DNA of 38,084 nt from Selenomonas sp. oral taxon 126 (GTDB lineage: Bacteria > Bacillota > Negativicutes > Selenomonadales > Selenomonadaceae). Both the position numbers and the translations under genes were made by a program. Below the pieces are notes generated by a model. It saw only the letters and a list, made by a program, of their open reading frames with translations, had not been told where the DNA came from and made no database searches. The DNA is taken from NCBI RefSeq assembly GCF_001683335.1, contig NZ_CP016201.1, forward strand, positions 209,066 through 247,149, read 5' to 3'. This document shows positions 17,141-24,785 of this stretch, piece by piece; the first letter of the stretch is position 1, and every line of letters begins with the position of its first letter.

Positions 17141-17175
17141 TCCTGTATTATAACAGGAAAGCAGAGGAGAGGCAA
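17141..17175 (-). promoter_or_regulatory. Promoter of the AEC transporter gene, -10 inside a palindrome
   Basis: Minus-strand TTGCCT (17170-17175), a 17-base spacer and TATAAT (17147-17152). The -10 box is the centre of the inverted repeat TCCTGT-ATTATA-ACAGGA (17141-17158), which could be a repressor site. The gene starts about 30 bases downstream. Confidence 0.65.
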
Positions 17176-17210
17176 CGGAGAAAAAGCCGCCAACTATGTC
17201 GACAAATTCG

Positions 17211-17239
17211 TTGTATTTTTCTCATTATCATAGTAAGAT
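17211..17239 (+). promoter_or_regulatory. Promoter of the toxin-antitoxin operon
   Basis: TTGTAT (17211-17216), a 17-base spacer and TAAGAT (17234-17239) lie 24 bases before the antitoxin ATG. This is a moderate match. It points away from the AEC promoter, about 35 bases from it, so the two may influence each other. Confidence 0.5.
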
Positions 17240-17262
17240 ATACAGGAAAGGAGAGATGACAT

Positions 17263-17583
17263 ATGGTACAGGCAATGCCGCTCAACAACACCGTGTCAAT
17301 TACTGCATTTAACCGAGGAAAGGCGGGACAAATTTTCTCGAACGTGAAGAAATTAGGCATGACCGTTGTGATGAAAAACAACGAACCTGAATGTGTACTG
17401 CTTTCCCCTGCGCAATACGAAGCCTTGTTGGAGGCTCAGTATGACGCCGAACTGCTCTCAATCGCCGAAAAACGCTTGCAGAGTTTAGACAGCGAAGAGA
17501 CGATTCCCTTCGAAGAGGTGTGCAAAAAGGCAGGAGTTTCTATGAGTGAGCTTGACGAAATGGAAGAGGTCGAGTTCGAATGA
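17263..17583 (+). CDS. Type II antitoxin, Phd/YefM family
   Basis: 106 residues. The N-terminal half is the DNA-binding Phd/YefM fold: VSITAFNRGKAGQIFSNVKK, then MTVVMKNNEPECVLLSPAQYEAL. The acidic C-terminal tail (about 75-106, ending DEMEEVEFE) would be disordered and bind the toxin. AAAGGAGAG stands 7 bases before the ATG at 17263. Its last codons overlap the toxin start (ATGA), the usual antitoxin-first arrangement giving coupled translation. By family knowledge it neutralises the toxin and represses its own promoter. Confidence 0.85.
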   Translation: MVQAMPLNNTVSITAFNRGKAGQIFSNVKKLGMTVVMKNNEPECVLLSPAQYEALLEAQYDAELLSIAEKRLQSLDSEETIPFEEVCKKAGVSMSELDEMEEVEFE

Positions 17584-17906
17584 GTTGGGATGTTCGTTTT
17601 CTCAAGGAAGCCGGGCAGGACTTCTGCCGATTGGACGGCAGTCAACAGAAAATAGTCTCCAAGGCAATCGCACGGGTCTCGCAGAATCCCTTGCCAACAA
17701 CGGAAGGCGGATATGGCAAACCACTAGGAAATCATACAGGGATAGCACTGGCCGGATTGCTCAAGATCAAATTGAAAAGTCATGGTCTACGCATTGTATA
17801 TCAGCTATTGCGCGCACATGAACAAATGCGGATCGTCATCATTGGAATTCGAGCCGATGGACGCGTTTACAAAGAGGCGCAGGAACGCATCGAACAGCTA
17901 AAATAA
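17580..17906 (+). CDS. RelE/ParE superfamily toxin
   Basis: 108 residues, basic. SWDVRFLKEAGQDFCRL at the start and KIKLKSHGLRIVYQLLR, then MRIVIIGIRADGRVYKEAQERI at the end match RelE/StbE toxins, with the expected Lys/Arg-rich strand and a Tyr in each. RelE members cut mRNA on the ribosome; the related ParE members poison gyrase. The basic strand pattern fits RelE better. It overlaps the antitoxin by 4 bases and ends 4 bases before the convergent phosphatase gene. Intact length suggests a working pair. Confidence 0.83.
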   Translation: MSWDVRFLKEAGQDFCRLDGSQQKIVSKAIARVSQNPLPTTEGGYGKPLGNHTGIALAGLLKIKLKSHGLRIVYQLLRAHEQMRIVIIGIRADGRVYKEAQERIEQLK

Positions 17907-17910
17907 GCCC

Positions 17911-18699
17911 CTAGTCCTCACAAACACGCATCTTTCGCTCACGGAACGCAACAATCTGCAAATCAAAGGCGTGCGCAAGCTCACGTGCACGGTCATAATG
18001 CCGTCCAACGGCGTCGGGAACGTGGGCGTCCGAACCGATGGTAACATAACGTCCGCCGAGTTCGTGGTAGCGACGATAAACGGGCGCGAGCTCTTTGATG
18101 CCGCGTGTGTCTCCGAGGCGACGCGTATTGATCTCGATGACGGTCTCGGTCTCGACGAGAGCGCGCAGGACGGCGTCGATGTCATCCGTAAAATCGCCGT
18201 AGGAAAGTTCGGGATTGTCGAACGGCGCATTGCGCGCGATGTAGTCGATGTGGGCAAGTGTGTTGATGAAGGGATGTGCATAGATTTCATCGCGCATGAC
18301 GGTGAAGTATTCATGATACATCTCCGCCTTTTCACGTCCCGCGAAGGTCTCGGGAAAATAGAGATCCTTTACATCCAAAAAGTGAATTGATCCCAGCACG
18401 AAATCGAACGGAGCGCGCCGCAGGAATGCGGCGTTTTTTTCGCGCGCGCTCGCCATCATCCCCATCTCGACGCCAAGCGAGAGTTTCCCCTCGGCGCGCA
18501 GAGGATCATACGCCGCCCAATACGCCGCAGGATCAAAGATGAACTCCTCCTCGCCCGCCGCAGGATAGTCATAGTCCAGATGCTCGGTAAAGACGAGACC
18601 AAGCCCCTGCTTCTCCGCCTCTCTGAGCGCCTCTGCCGCCTTCATCTCCGAATCGGCGGAAAACTCCGTGTGAATGTGGCTGTCAAAGTACATCGTCAT
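17911..18699 (-). CDS. PHP-domain histidinol-phosphatase family protein
   Basis: 262 residues. The PHP metal-binding motifs are all present: FDSHIHTEFSADSE (His8, His10), LVFTEHLDYD, GVEMG, VLGSIHFLD, LAHIDYIARN and ITIGSDAH-like YVTIGSDAHVPDAVG. This matches the HisJ/HisK type of histidinol phosphatase, which makes histidinol in histidine synthesis, though PHP phosphoesterases of other specificity look similar. No other his gene is near. It is the last gene of the rnmV-rsmA operon, with an ATGA overlap to rsmA, which argues for co-translation and not for a histidine operon. Confidence 0.8.
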   Translation of the reverse strand: MTMYFDSHIHTEFSADSEMKAAEALREAEKQGLGLVFTEHLDYDYPAAGEEEFIFDPAAYWAAYDPLRAEGKLSLGVEMGMMASAREKNAAFLRRAPFDFVLGSIHFLDVKDLYFPETFAGREKAEMYHEYFTVMRDEIYAHPFINTLAHIDYIARNAPFDNPELSYGDFTDDIDAVLRALVETETVIEINTRRLGDTRGIKELAPVYRRYHELGGRYVTIGSDAHVPDAVGRHYDRARELAHAFDLQIVAFRERKMRVCED

Positions 18700-19574
18700 T
18701 CCTCCTGCCGCTCCAACGAACCGACCGCATCGGACAGACGTACGAAATCCGCAAGAGAGAGCTGTTCCCCGCGCATATTCTCTGCGATGCCCGCCGCCGC
18801 AAGTCCCGCGCGGCTCTCTTCCTTCGTCAGCCCCGCGCCTGTGAGCGCATTGAGGAGGGTCTTGCGCCGCTGCCCGAATGCGGCGCGAACGAGGCGGAAA
18901 AAGAGCTTTTCATCCTGCGGGCGCACCGTGGGCACGTCCTGCACATGACAGGCGATGACGGCACTTGTGACCTCGGGTGCGGGCAGGAAGGCACGCGGCG
19001 GCACATCCATCACCATGCATGGCACGGTGAAATACTGCACGGCGATGGAAAGCGCACCGTAGTCCTTCGAGCCGGGGCGCGCCGTCATGCGGACAGCGAC
19101 CTCCTTCTGCACCATCGTGACGAGCCGCTTGATGGGCAGACACTGCTCGAGGAGCGTCATGATGATCGGCGTCGTGATGTAGTAGGGCAGATTCGCAACC
19201 ACCTTGAACCGTTCTCCCGCACGAAGTCCAAGGATCTCGGGGATATCCAGCTTCAGGATGTCGCCCGGCACGATCTGCACGTTGTCGTAACCCTTCAGCG
19301 TCTCGGCGAGTACGGCAGGGAGCTTCTTGTCCAGCTCGACGGCGACGACGCGCGCGCCCGTCTCGGCAAGCCCCTGCGTCAGTGTCCCGATGCCGGGGCC
19401 GATCTCGAGTATCGTATCCTCGGGTGAGAGTTCTGCCGCCTCTACGATGCCCTGCACGACCGACCGATCCACGAGGAAATTCTGCCCGAGCCGCTTACTC
19501 GCGCGCAGATGAAAGGCGCTGAGGATGTGGCGCGTGACCTTGGGATCGGCGATTACGGGTATACTTGCGTTCAT
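18696..19574 (-). CDS. rsmA: 16S rRNA (adenine1518/1519-N6) dimethyltransferase RsmA (KsgA)
   Basis: 292 residues. It has the Rossmann methyltransferase set for KsgA: RLGQNFLVDRSVV, ILEIGPGIGTLTQGLAE (SAM-binding), VVAVELDKKL, and the catalytic NLPYYITTPII. The C-terminal part carries PPRAFLPAPEVTSAVI and FGQRRKTLLNAL, both KsgA hallmarks. It dimethylates two adjacent adenosines in helix 45 of 16S rRNA late in 30S assembly. It overlaps rnmV by 4 bases (ATGA). The rnmV-rsmA order is the one known from low-GC Firmicutes. Intact. Confidence 0.95.
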   Translation of the reverse strand: MNASIPVIADPKVTRHILSAFHLRASKRLGQNFLVDRSVVQGIVEAAELSPEDTILEIGPGIGTLTQGLAETGARVVAVELDKKLPAVLAETLKGYDNVQIVPGDILKLDIPEILGLRAGERFKVVANLPYYITTPIIMTLLEQCLPIKRLVTMVQKEVAVRMTARPGSKDYGALSIAVQYFTVPCMVMDVPPRAFLPAPEVTSAVIACHVQDVPTVRPQDEKLFFRLVRAAFGQRRKTLLNALTGAGLTKEESRAGLAAAGIAENMRGEQLSLADFVRLSDAVGSLERQEE

Positions 19575-20110
19575 TGCAGCTCCTCTATGGCAGATGTAAA
19601 CTCTTCGCGCGTCACACCGTAGGTATTGAGACGGCGGAGAAAGGTCTTCGCATTTGCAAAGCCGAGTCCGAGGCGGCGTCCGAGCCGTGCACGGCGGGCG
19701 GCGGCGTCCTCCGTCCCCGTCAGCCCATGCACCATCAGGTCGCTCATCGAAAAGATCTCTGCGGGCTGCTCCATCGGCGTTCGTACCTTCTCAAGCGCAG
19801 CACGGATTGCCACAGGGCTTGCCTGCTCGACGCCGATGTCCCCGTCGCTGAGATTCGTCGCGTCCTCGACAGGGACAAAGGCGTGGCGCGCGCGCGGGAA
19901 CATCTCTGTAAGGCGCGCACGGATGCGCTCGCCCACGGTATCGGGATCCGTCAGAACGATGATGCCGCGCTTTTCGTACGCAGCACGGATATTCCGAATC
20001 GCCGCGCTGCGCAGACGAAAGCCGTCCGTGATGATACAGTCCGCCTCCACTGCGCGCCGTACAGCGAGGACGTCCATCTTCCCCTCGACAATGATGACTT
20101 CTTTAATCAA
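19571..20110 (-). CDS. rnmV: Ribonuclease M5
   Basis: 179 residues from a TTG at 20110 with AAAGGA 7 bases upstream. The N-terminal TOPRIM domain has VEGKMD (Glu9) and the metal pair in VLTDPDTVGERIRARL (Asp55, Asp57). The C-terminal DUF4093-like part ends in GFANAKTFLRRLNTYGVTREEF, a family mark. RNase M5 matures the 5S rRNA precursor in Firmicutes. It is the first gene of the operon, with rsmA overlapping its end. Confidence 0.93.
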   Translation of the reverse strand: MIKEVIIVEGKMDVLAVRRAVEADCIITDGFRLRSAAIRNIRAAYEKRGIIVLTDPDTVGERIRARLTEMFPRARHAFVPVEDATNLSDGDIGVEQASPVAIRAALEKVRTPMEQPAEIFSMSDLMVHGLTGTEDAAARRARLGRRLGLGFANAKTFLRRLNTYGVTREEFTSAIEELQ

Positions 20111-20215
20111 TAGACGTTCCTTTCGACAGGTGTTCCTATGCGATAGTGAATTCGCTCATACCACCGCAAACAGCCTCTTTGTTCGTCTTGTCCAGATGCT
20201 CAAAGCGCCCCTACC

Positions 20216-20262
20216 ACCGCTGACGCGGTCCCCCTCCCCCGTAGCGACGGGGGAGGCTTTTT
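20216..20262 (+). terminator. Two adjacent hairpins, the second terminator-like
   Basis: ACCGC-TGAC-GCGGT (20216-20229) is followed by CCTCCCCCGT-AGCG-ACGGGGGAGG (20233-20256), a perfect 10-bp stem with a 4-base loop and then CTTTTT. The T run is on the plus strand, where no gene ends. It may be a dispersed repeat or an orphan terminator that blocks plus-strand transcripts into rnmV's opposite strand. Confidence 0.5.
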
Positions 20263-20264
20263 AA

Positions 20265-20426
20265 GGAAGCACTGATAAATTCAGCCGCGCCATCTTGACG
20301 CATCTTTTTTGCCCGCACTGTGTCGGCAAATCCTCCACATAGCTTTGGCTATGCGTCCGGTTTGCCTCCTTGTTCGGACGAAAAAATCTACGCCAATCTG
20401 ACGGACTTCATTTTATCAGCGATTCC
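20265..20426 (+). mobile_element. MITE-like palindromic element, copy 1 (162 bp), TSD TTAA
   Basis: The ends are GGAAGCACTGATAAA and, inverted, GGAATCGCTGATAAA, each one base off the 15-bp end of the other copies. TTAA stands on both sides (20261-20264, 20427-20430), a 4-bp target duplication. The two halves are nearly complementary over the full length, so it can fold into one long hairpin. Its tip is CATAGC-TTTG-GCTATG. It has no coding capacity and lies between genes. Confidence 0.85.
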
Positions 20427-20474
20427 TTAAAAACAGCATTTCGTTGCTGAATGCCTTTGCACTCAGAGGCTTAT

Positions 20475-20771
20475 TTATGCAGACTCTTCGAGGGGATCTT
20501 TCACAACAGGAGCCTCATAGAGTACAAAGGGATCGATATCGATACATTTCGTCGCATCGCGATTTCCTTCGAGATCCCATGCCACAGAGCCATTTATTAC
20601 GGTCATGGTATCTGCAAAGACCTGCCGATCACGTAGCCGCGCAAAAACGCCCGTACCCATGATAAGCTCCGACGCATCGTAGCGACGTACCGTACCGTCG
20701 TTGAAATAGGCGTAGACGATATAGTTTTCGCCCGGAACAGCCTGCAACACCTCGGGAAAAATTTCAGGCAT
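20475..20771 (-). CDS. DUF2442 domain protein
   Basis: 98 residues from ATG 20771, which has GGGGAGGAGG a few bases upstream. The protein shows YIVYAYFNDGTVRRYDASELI, VFARLRDRQVFADTMTVING and VAWDLEGNRDATKCIDIDP, the typical short beta-rich DUF2442 pattern. The family's function is unknown; members are often next to toxin-antitoxin-like small genes. Here it follows tmk by 17 bases and looks like the last gene of that operon. No partner DUF4160 gene is seen. Confidence 0.8.
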   Translation of the reverse strand: MPEIFPEVLQAVPGENYIVYAYFNDGTVRRYDASELIMGTGVFARLRDRQVFADTMTVINGSVAWDLEGNRDATKCIDIDPFVLYEAPVVKDPLEESA

Positions 20772-20788
20772 ATTGCCTCCTCCCCCCA

Positions 20789-21460
20789 TTACAAATATTT
20801 CACAACTTCCTCATACAGCTTCTCGTGAATCTCCGCAATCGGGAGTGGTGCGCCGTCCGTGCTCGACGGTATGTGCACCCAGCCGTAGCGTGCGGCGAGG
20901 AGGACGTAGGCGTCGTGGGCGCGCGCAAGGTAGGCGGCGTCGCGCTCGTGGATGTCGGGCGCTGCGCTCTTCTCCGCAGCACGCGCAGCGATCAGGCGCT
21001 CTGCCGCACGCGGCTCCATATCGAGGAAGAAGACCGCATCGGGCACAGGCAGTCCCATCTTTCGAAATTCGAGGTCGTAGAGCCAGTCGAGATACGCATC
21101 GCGCTCCGCCGCATCGGCGATCTTCACCGCCTGATGCACCATGTTCGAGGTGGTATAGCGGTCGGCGAGGACAATGGCACCCGCCTCGTAGTCCCGCCCC
21201 CACTTCATTCGATAGGAGGCATAGCGGTCGACAGCAAAGAACGTGGACGCAGCATAGGCGTTCACATCGTCCGCGTGCGCGCCAAAATCCCCGCGCAGAT
21301 ACATCCGCACGAGCATGGAGGAGTCCGCCTCATAGTCGGGAAAGGTGACGGGCACGACGCGATGCCCCTCGCGCACAAGGCGCTCTGTGAGCAGCCGTGC
21401 CTGCGTCTCCTTGCCAGATCCGTCACCCGCCTCGATGATAAATAGTTTACCCTTTGCCAT
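20789..21460 (-). CDS. tmk: Thymidylate kinase
   Basis: 223 residues from ATG 21460 (GGAAGG 5 bases upstream). The P-loop is EAGDGSGKETQARLL (about 12-18). FPDYEADSS and LRGDFG follow, then VLADRYTTSNMVHQ with the DRY motif, and FFLDMEPRAAERLI before the lid. It phosphorylates dTMP to dTDP. The FPDY form is the clostridial-type version of the motif. The start overlaps the decarboxylase stop by 14 bases. The decarboxylase-tmk order is the same as yaaO-tmk in Bacillus. Confidence 0.93.
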   Translation of the reverse strand: MAKGKLFIIEAGDGSGKETQARLLTERLVREGHRVVPVTFPDYEADSSMLVRMYLRGDFGAHADDVNAYAASTFFAVDRYASYRMKWGRDYEAGAIVLADRYTTSNMVHQAVKIADAAERDAYLDWLYDLEFRKMGLPVPDAVFFLDMEPRAAERLIAARAAEKSAAPDIHERDAAYLARAHDAYVLLAARYGWVHIPSSTDGAPLPIAEIHEKLYEEVVKYL

Positions 21461-22913
21461 ACGAACCTTCCGCAATCACCAAGAGTGTCCGAAGCGACGT
21501 ATCCGCCGCCCCGACGACGCGCGCGCCCGCCGCCTTCATCGCAGCGAGATACGCGAGCGTCGCGCCGTCGATCACATCGCCCGCCGCAAGCACGGGAATC
21601 CCCGGCGGATAGAAGACAATCGTCTCCGCCGCAATCCGCCCCGCAGCATCCGTCAGCGAGACGCACTCACGCGGCGCAAAATACGCCGCGCGCGGCTCCA
21701 TCCCCATCTGAGGAATCGGCGGCAACGAGAGAAACGCCGCTGCCCCGCGCGACGTACACATCGGCGCACACGTCGCCGCCATATCGCGTAGCGCTGCATA
21801 CACGCGCTCCGCCTCGCGTGCCCCGTCCGCATAGGATAGGAGGAGCAGCACATTCCGCGCGTCGGCAAGTTCCACGGCGACACCACGCCGCCGCAGCTCC
21901 TCCTCCGCCGCAAAGCCGGAGAGTCCCAGCCCCGTGACCTGCACTGTGATCTTCAGCGGATCGAGCGCAGCCATCCCCGGCGCCCCCATATGCTCCGCGC
22001 CGAATGCCCAGAGCCCCGTGATCTCATTGATGCGGCGACGCAGATCGTGCGCACATTGAATTGCAGCGGCAAGACGCTCCGCGCCCTCCTCCGCCATCTG
22101 CACGCGCGCCAGATCGAGCGAGGCGAGCAGAATCTCATTCGGACTGGTCGTCTGGATAATACCTGACGCCGCACGGATGCGCTCTGTGGGCACGCGCCCG
22201 CCGCGCGCGAGCAGCATGGAGCTCTGCGTCAGCGAGCCGAGCAGCTTGTGCGTGCTCTCCGCCGAGAGATCCGCCCCCGCCGCCATTGCAGACGGCGGCA
22301 GCTCCTCCGAGAATGCGAAGTGCGCGCCGTGCGCCGCATCCGTGAGAAGGAGCATGTCGTGCGCATGCAGGAAGTCCGCAATTCTCTCCAGCTCCGTCGC
22401 CACGCCGTAGTACGTCGGATAAACGAGAAGCGCCGCGCGCGCCTCGGGGTACTCCCGCACGGCGCGCTCCACCGCAGCGCGTGACACCCCCATTGCGATG
22501 CCGAGCCGCGTATCGATCTCGGGCTGCATATAGACGGGGCGCACGCCCGTGAGGATCATCGCCCCCACAATGGAGCGGTGCACATTGCGCGGTACGAGGA
22601 GAACATCGCCCGGTGCGAGCGCCGCCATCAGCATCGTGTGAATCGCGCCCGTCGTCCCATTTACCATGAAATACGCCGCATCGGCGCCGTACGCCTCTGC
22701 CGCGAGAGTCTCCGCCGCACGGATGCAACCCGTTGGCGCATGGAGATCATCCAGCTCCGCCGAGAGCGAGACATCGGCACGCAGCCCCTCCTCCGTGAGG
22801 AAGCGCCTGAGCAGAGGATGCGCCCCGCGCCCGCCCTTGTGTCCCGGCGTATGCAGAGGCAGAACGCCAAGCCCCGCGTAGCGGAGTACAGCCTCCGCCA
22901 GAGGCGCGCTCAC
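21447..22913 (-). CDS. PLP-dependent Orn/Lys/Arg decarboxylase family protein (YaaO-like)
   Basis: 488 residues. The N terminus has the family signature LPLHTPGHKGGRGAHPL. YFMVNGTTGAIHTMLM gives the PLP phosphate-binding region; LLLTDAAHGAHFAF gives the cofactor Asp192 and stacking His195; DLSAESTHKLLGSLTQ gives the Schiff-base Lys223. The short C-terminal domain is of the aminotransferase-like decarboxylase group without the wing domain of E. coli enzymes. Likely substrate is arginine or lysine, but this cannot be settled from sequence. ATGA overlap with the sensor kinase upstream and 14-base overlap with tmk downstream make it part of one operon. Confidence 0.88.
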   Translation of the reverse strand: MSAPLAEAVLRYAGLGVLPLHTPGHKGGRGAHPLLRRFLTEEGLRADVSLSAELDDLHAPTGCIRAAETLAAEAYGADAAYFMVNGTTGAIHTMLMAALAPGDVLLVPRNVHRSIVGAMILTGVRPVYMQPEIDTRLGIAMGVSRAAVERAVREYPEARAALLVYPTYYGVATELERIADFLHAHDMLLLTDAAHGAHFAFSEELPPSAMAAGADLSAESTHKLLGSLTQSSMLLARGGRVPTERIRAASGIIQTTSPNEILLASLDLARVQMAEEGAERLAAAIQCAHDLRRRINEITGLWAFGAEHMGAPGMAALDPLKITVQVTGLGLSGFAAEEELRRRGVAVELADARNVLLLLSYADGAREAERVYAALRDMAATCAPMCTSRGAAAFLSLPPIPQMGMEPRAAYFAPRECVSLTDAAGRIAAETIVFYPPGIPVLAAGDVIDGATLAYLAAMKAAGARVVGAADTSLRTLLVIAEGSYGKG

Positions 22914-24166
22914 GCGCCCTCCACCATGCGGTTCTGCACACGCAGATGCACCTTCGTTCCCTTGCCCGGCTCGGAGAGAATCTGAATCGCCGCACCGATG
23001 ATCTTCGCGCGCTCCTCCATGCCGATCACGCCGAAATGGCGCCCGCGCAGGCGGCGCTGTGTCTCCATGTCGAGCGCATCCTCCGCCTCCTCCTTTTCCT
23101 CCGGCACACGGTTCATATCAAATCCGACACCGTCATCCGCAATGAGAACCGTGAGTGCCTGTGCGGTATAGTGCATACGCACGCGCACCTTGTCCGTCTT
23201 CGCGTGGTGGACGACATTGTTCAGCGCCTCCTGCACAATGCGGAAAATCGCAATCTCCACATGCTTCGGCAGGGGGTAATACGCCCCCTCCAGGCTGAAC
23301 GTCCCGCGCAGCTTCCCGCGCTCGCCAAAGAGACGGATCAGCTGCTCCACCGCCTGCGGCAGCCCCAGATCGTCGAGCGCCATTGGCCGCATATCGAAGA
23401 TGATCTGCCGCACGCTCGTGAGGCATTTGCGGATCTCATCGCGCAGCTCCCCGAGCGTATTCTTTGCCTCCGCCATATCCTGATCCATCAGGCGTTCCGT
23501 GATCGTCGTCATAAAGAGGACATTCGCGAGATCCTGCGCAGGTCCGTCGTGAATCTCACGGGAAATGCGATAGCGCTCTTCCTCCGTCGCCTTGATGATG
23601 CGTGCGCCGACAAATTTGTCCTTCTGCACCGCCTCGATCTTCCAGAGCACACCGCTCACCTGCGTGCTGAGATAGCTCAGAACCGAGCCGATGGAGAGCG
23701 CCATATGCTCCGCGCGCACAACCACATTATAGAGGTAGCGCAGACGGATCTCGAGCTTGTCGCGCTCCGCACGCATCATCTGCTCTTTTTCGCGCTCAAT
23801 CGCAAGGTTGATCTGGATGATCGACACCGCCTCATAGGTCTTGCGGATCTCATCCTCCGTGTGCTCCGCGAAATTCCGACTCACCTCCGCGAGCCGCTGC
23901 TTCGCCTTCTGCTCCTCAGTGGCAAGCGCATCCACGCGCTCGATCTTCTCCGCAACGCGCTTCTTCAGCTCCGCCAGACGCTCGCGCGCATCATCCACCT
24001 CGCTGCGCGTATTCTGGTAGATGTCAAAGATCTGCGTCTTATTGTCCTCGATCGTATCGATCGTATTCGTCAGCAGTCTGCGCAGCTGCCCCTCCTCAAG
24101 CCCCTCTATGAGCTGTTCATCCATGCGCTGACCACCTCTTAACCGTCGTTTCTCACTCGTACGCAT
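22910..24166 (-). CDS. DegS-type cytoplasmic sensor histidine kinase
   Basis: 418 residues from ATG 24166, with AGGAGG 5 bases before it; a downstream ATG at 24124 also has a fair site. No membrane segment is seen. Residues 15-150 are a long coiled coil, as in DegS. A HisKA_3 dimerisation domain has RISREIHDGPAQDLANV (phospho-His about 206) and IIFDMRPMALDDLGLPQAV. The HATPase domain has IVQEALNNVVHHAKTDKV, VLIADDGVGFD and HFGVIGMEERAKIIGA. It would sense a cytoplasmic signal and phosphorylate a LuxR-type response regulator. No such regulator lies next to it here. First gene of the operon. Confidence 0.88.
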   Translation of the reverse strand: MRTSEKRRLRGGQRMDEQLIEGLEEGQLRRLLTNTIDTIEDNKTQIFDIYQNTRSEVDDARERLAELKKRVAEKIERVDALATEEQKAKQRLAEVSRNFAEHTEDEIRKTYEAVSIIQINLAIEREKEQMMRAERDKLEIRLRYLYNVVVRAEHMALSIGSVLSYLSTQVSGVLWKIEAVQKDKFVGARIIKATEEERYRISREIHDGPAQDLANVLFMTTITERLMDQDMAEAKNTLGELRDEIRKCLTSVRQIIFDMRPMALDDLGLPQAVEQLIRLFGERGKLRGTFSLEGAYYPLPKHVEIAIFRIVQEALNNVVHHAKTDKVRVRMHYTAQALTVLIADDGVGFDMNRVPEEKEEAEDALDMETQRRLRGRHFGVIGMEERAKIIGAAIQILSEPGKGTKVHLRVQNRMVEGA

Positions 24167-24237
24167 CATACCCTCCTGAACATATCTATGCTGTCATTGT
24201 ACCCTATTTTAGTCCAAAAGTCACGCATACTTCTCCC

Positions 24238-24266
24238 TTGCATTTTCCATGAAAAATCGGTAAAAT
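24238..24266 (+). promoter_or_regulatory. Promoter of the nitrous-oxide-stimulated-promoter family gene
   Basis: TTGCAT (24238-24243), a 17-base spacer and TAAAAT (24261-24266). Its -10 box covers an upstream in-frame ATG (24265), so that ATG is not the start. This leaves a leader of roughly 50 bases before the ATG at 24325. Confidence 0.6.
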
Positions 24267-24324
24267 GACAAATTGGAGAGAAACACATCATAATATAGAT
24301 AAGACGAAAGCACAGGTGAATCGC

Positions 24325-24780
24325 ATGAGCATCTTCTCACGCTTCCTCCCGAAGCGCAAACCGCCCGAACTCAAGAACAACATTCCGAAGGAGAAGGAGA
24401 ACATCCGCAAGACCTTCGGCGTATACTGCAGCAAGCACCACAGCCCGAAGAGCGGCAAGCTCTGCCCTTCCTGCACGGCGCTCCTCGCGACCGTCTTCAC
24501 GAAGATCGACCGCTGCCCCTACGGCATTACGAAGCCGATCTGCGACCGCTGTGACCGCCCGTGCTTCGGTGCAAAGGCGACACAGGAGTTCCTCACCATC
24601 ATGCAGAGCACGCAGCGCGGCATGTTCCTGCGCCACCCGATCATGACAATCAAGCACAAGCTGGCAAGCATGGGCGTCGACTATGCGAAGTATCAGCAGG
24701 ACAAGAAGGTCAGCGACAAGGCAAAGGCGAAGGAGAAGGCGGCGAAGGCGCGCGCAAAAGGGAAAGAAAAGAAGAAATGA
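24325..24780 (+). CDS. Nitrous oxide-stimulated promoter family protein (small Cys-rich protein)
   Basis: 151 residues from ATG 24325 with AGGTGA 7 bases upstream. The Cys/His pattern VYCSKHH, LCPSCTALL, DRCPYGITKPICDRC and PCF, then MFLRHPIMTIKHKL, fits the family first named from a nitrous-oxide-stimulated promoter region; in usual members the same spots hold the Cys pairs and the HP motif. The Cys set could bind zinc or an iron-sulfur cluster (inference). The last 30 residues are Lys/Ala-rich (KAKAKEKAAKARAKGKEKKK), an unusual basic tail. It is a single gene with its own promoter and ends in a strong hairpin. Function is unknown. Confidence 0.8.
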   Translation: MSIFSRFLPKRKPPELKNNIPKEKENIRKTFGVYCSKHHSPKSGKLCPSCTALLATVFTKIDRCPYGITKPICDRCDRPCFGAKATQEFLTIMQSTQRGMFLRHPIMTIKHKLASMGVDYAKYQQDKKVSDKAKAKEKAAKARAKGKEKKK

Positions 24781-24785
24781 AAAAA

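Larger units (their letters stand above)
20111..20474. other. Intergenic stretch between rnmV and the DUF2442 gene
   Basis: 364 bases without a gene that I can support. From left to right it holds the rnmV leader, an unassigned part (20160-20210), two hairpins (20216-20256) and one palindromic mobile element with its duplicated target (20261-20430). The last 44 bases before the DUF2442 stop show nothing clear. Confidence 0.7.

Noticed and set aside
17263-17906. Toxin-antitoxin pair as part of a larger mobile island
   Set aside because: No integrase, repeat or composition break borders it; it looks like an ordinary two-gene insertion between chromosomal genes.
22946-24142. A plus-strand open frame of 398 codons opposite the DegS-type kinase
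   Set aside because: Leu/Arg/His-rich antisense frame without motifs or a ribosome binding site; the kinase is clear.
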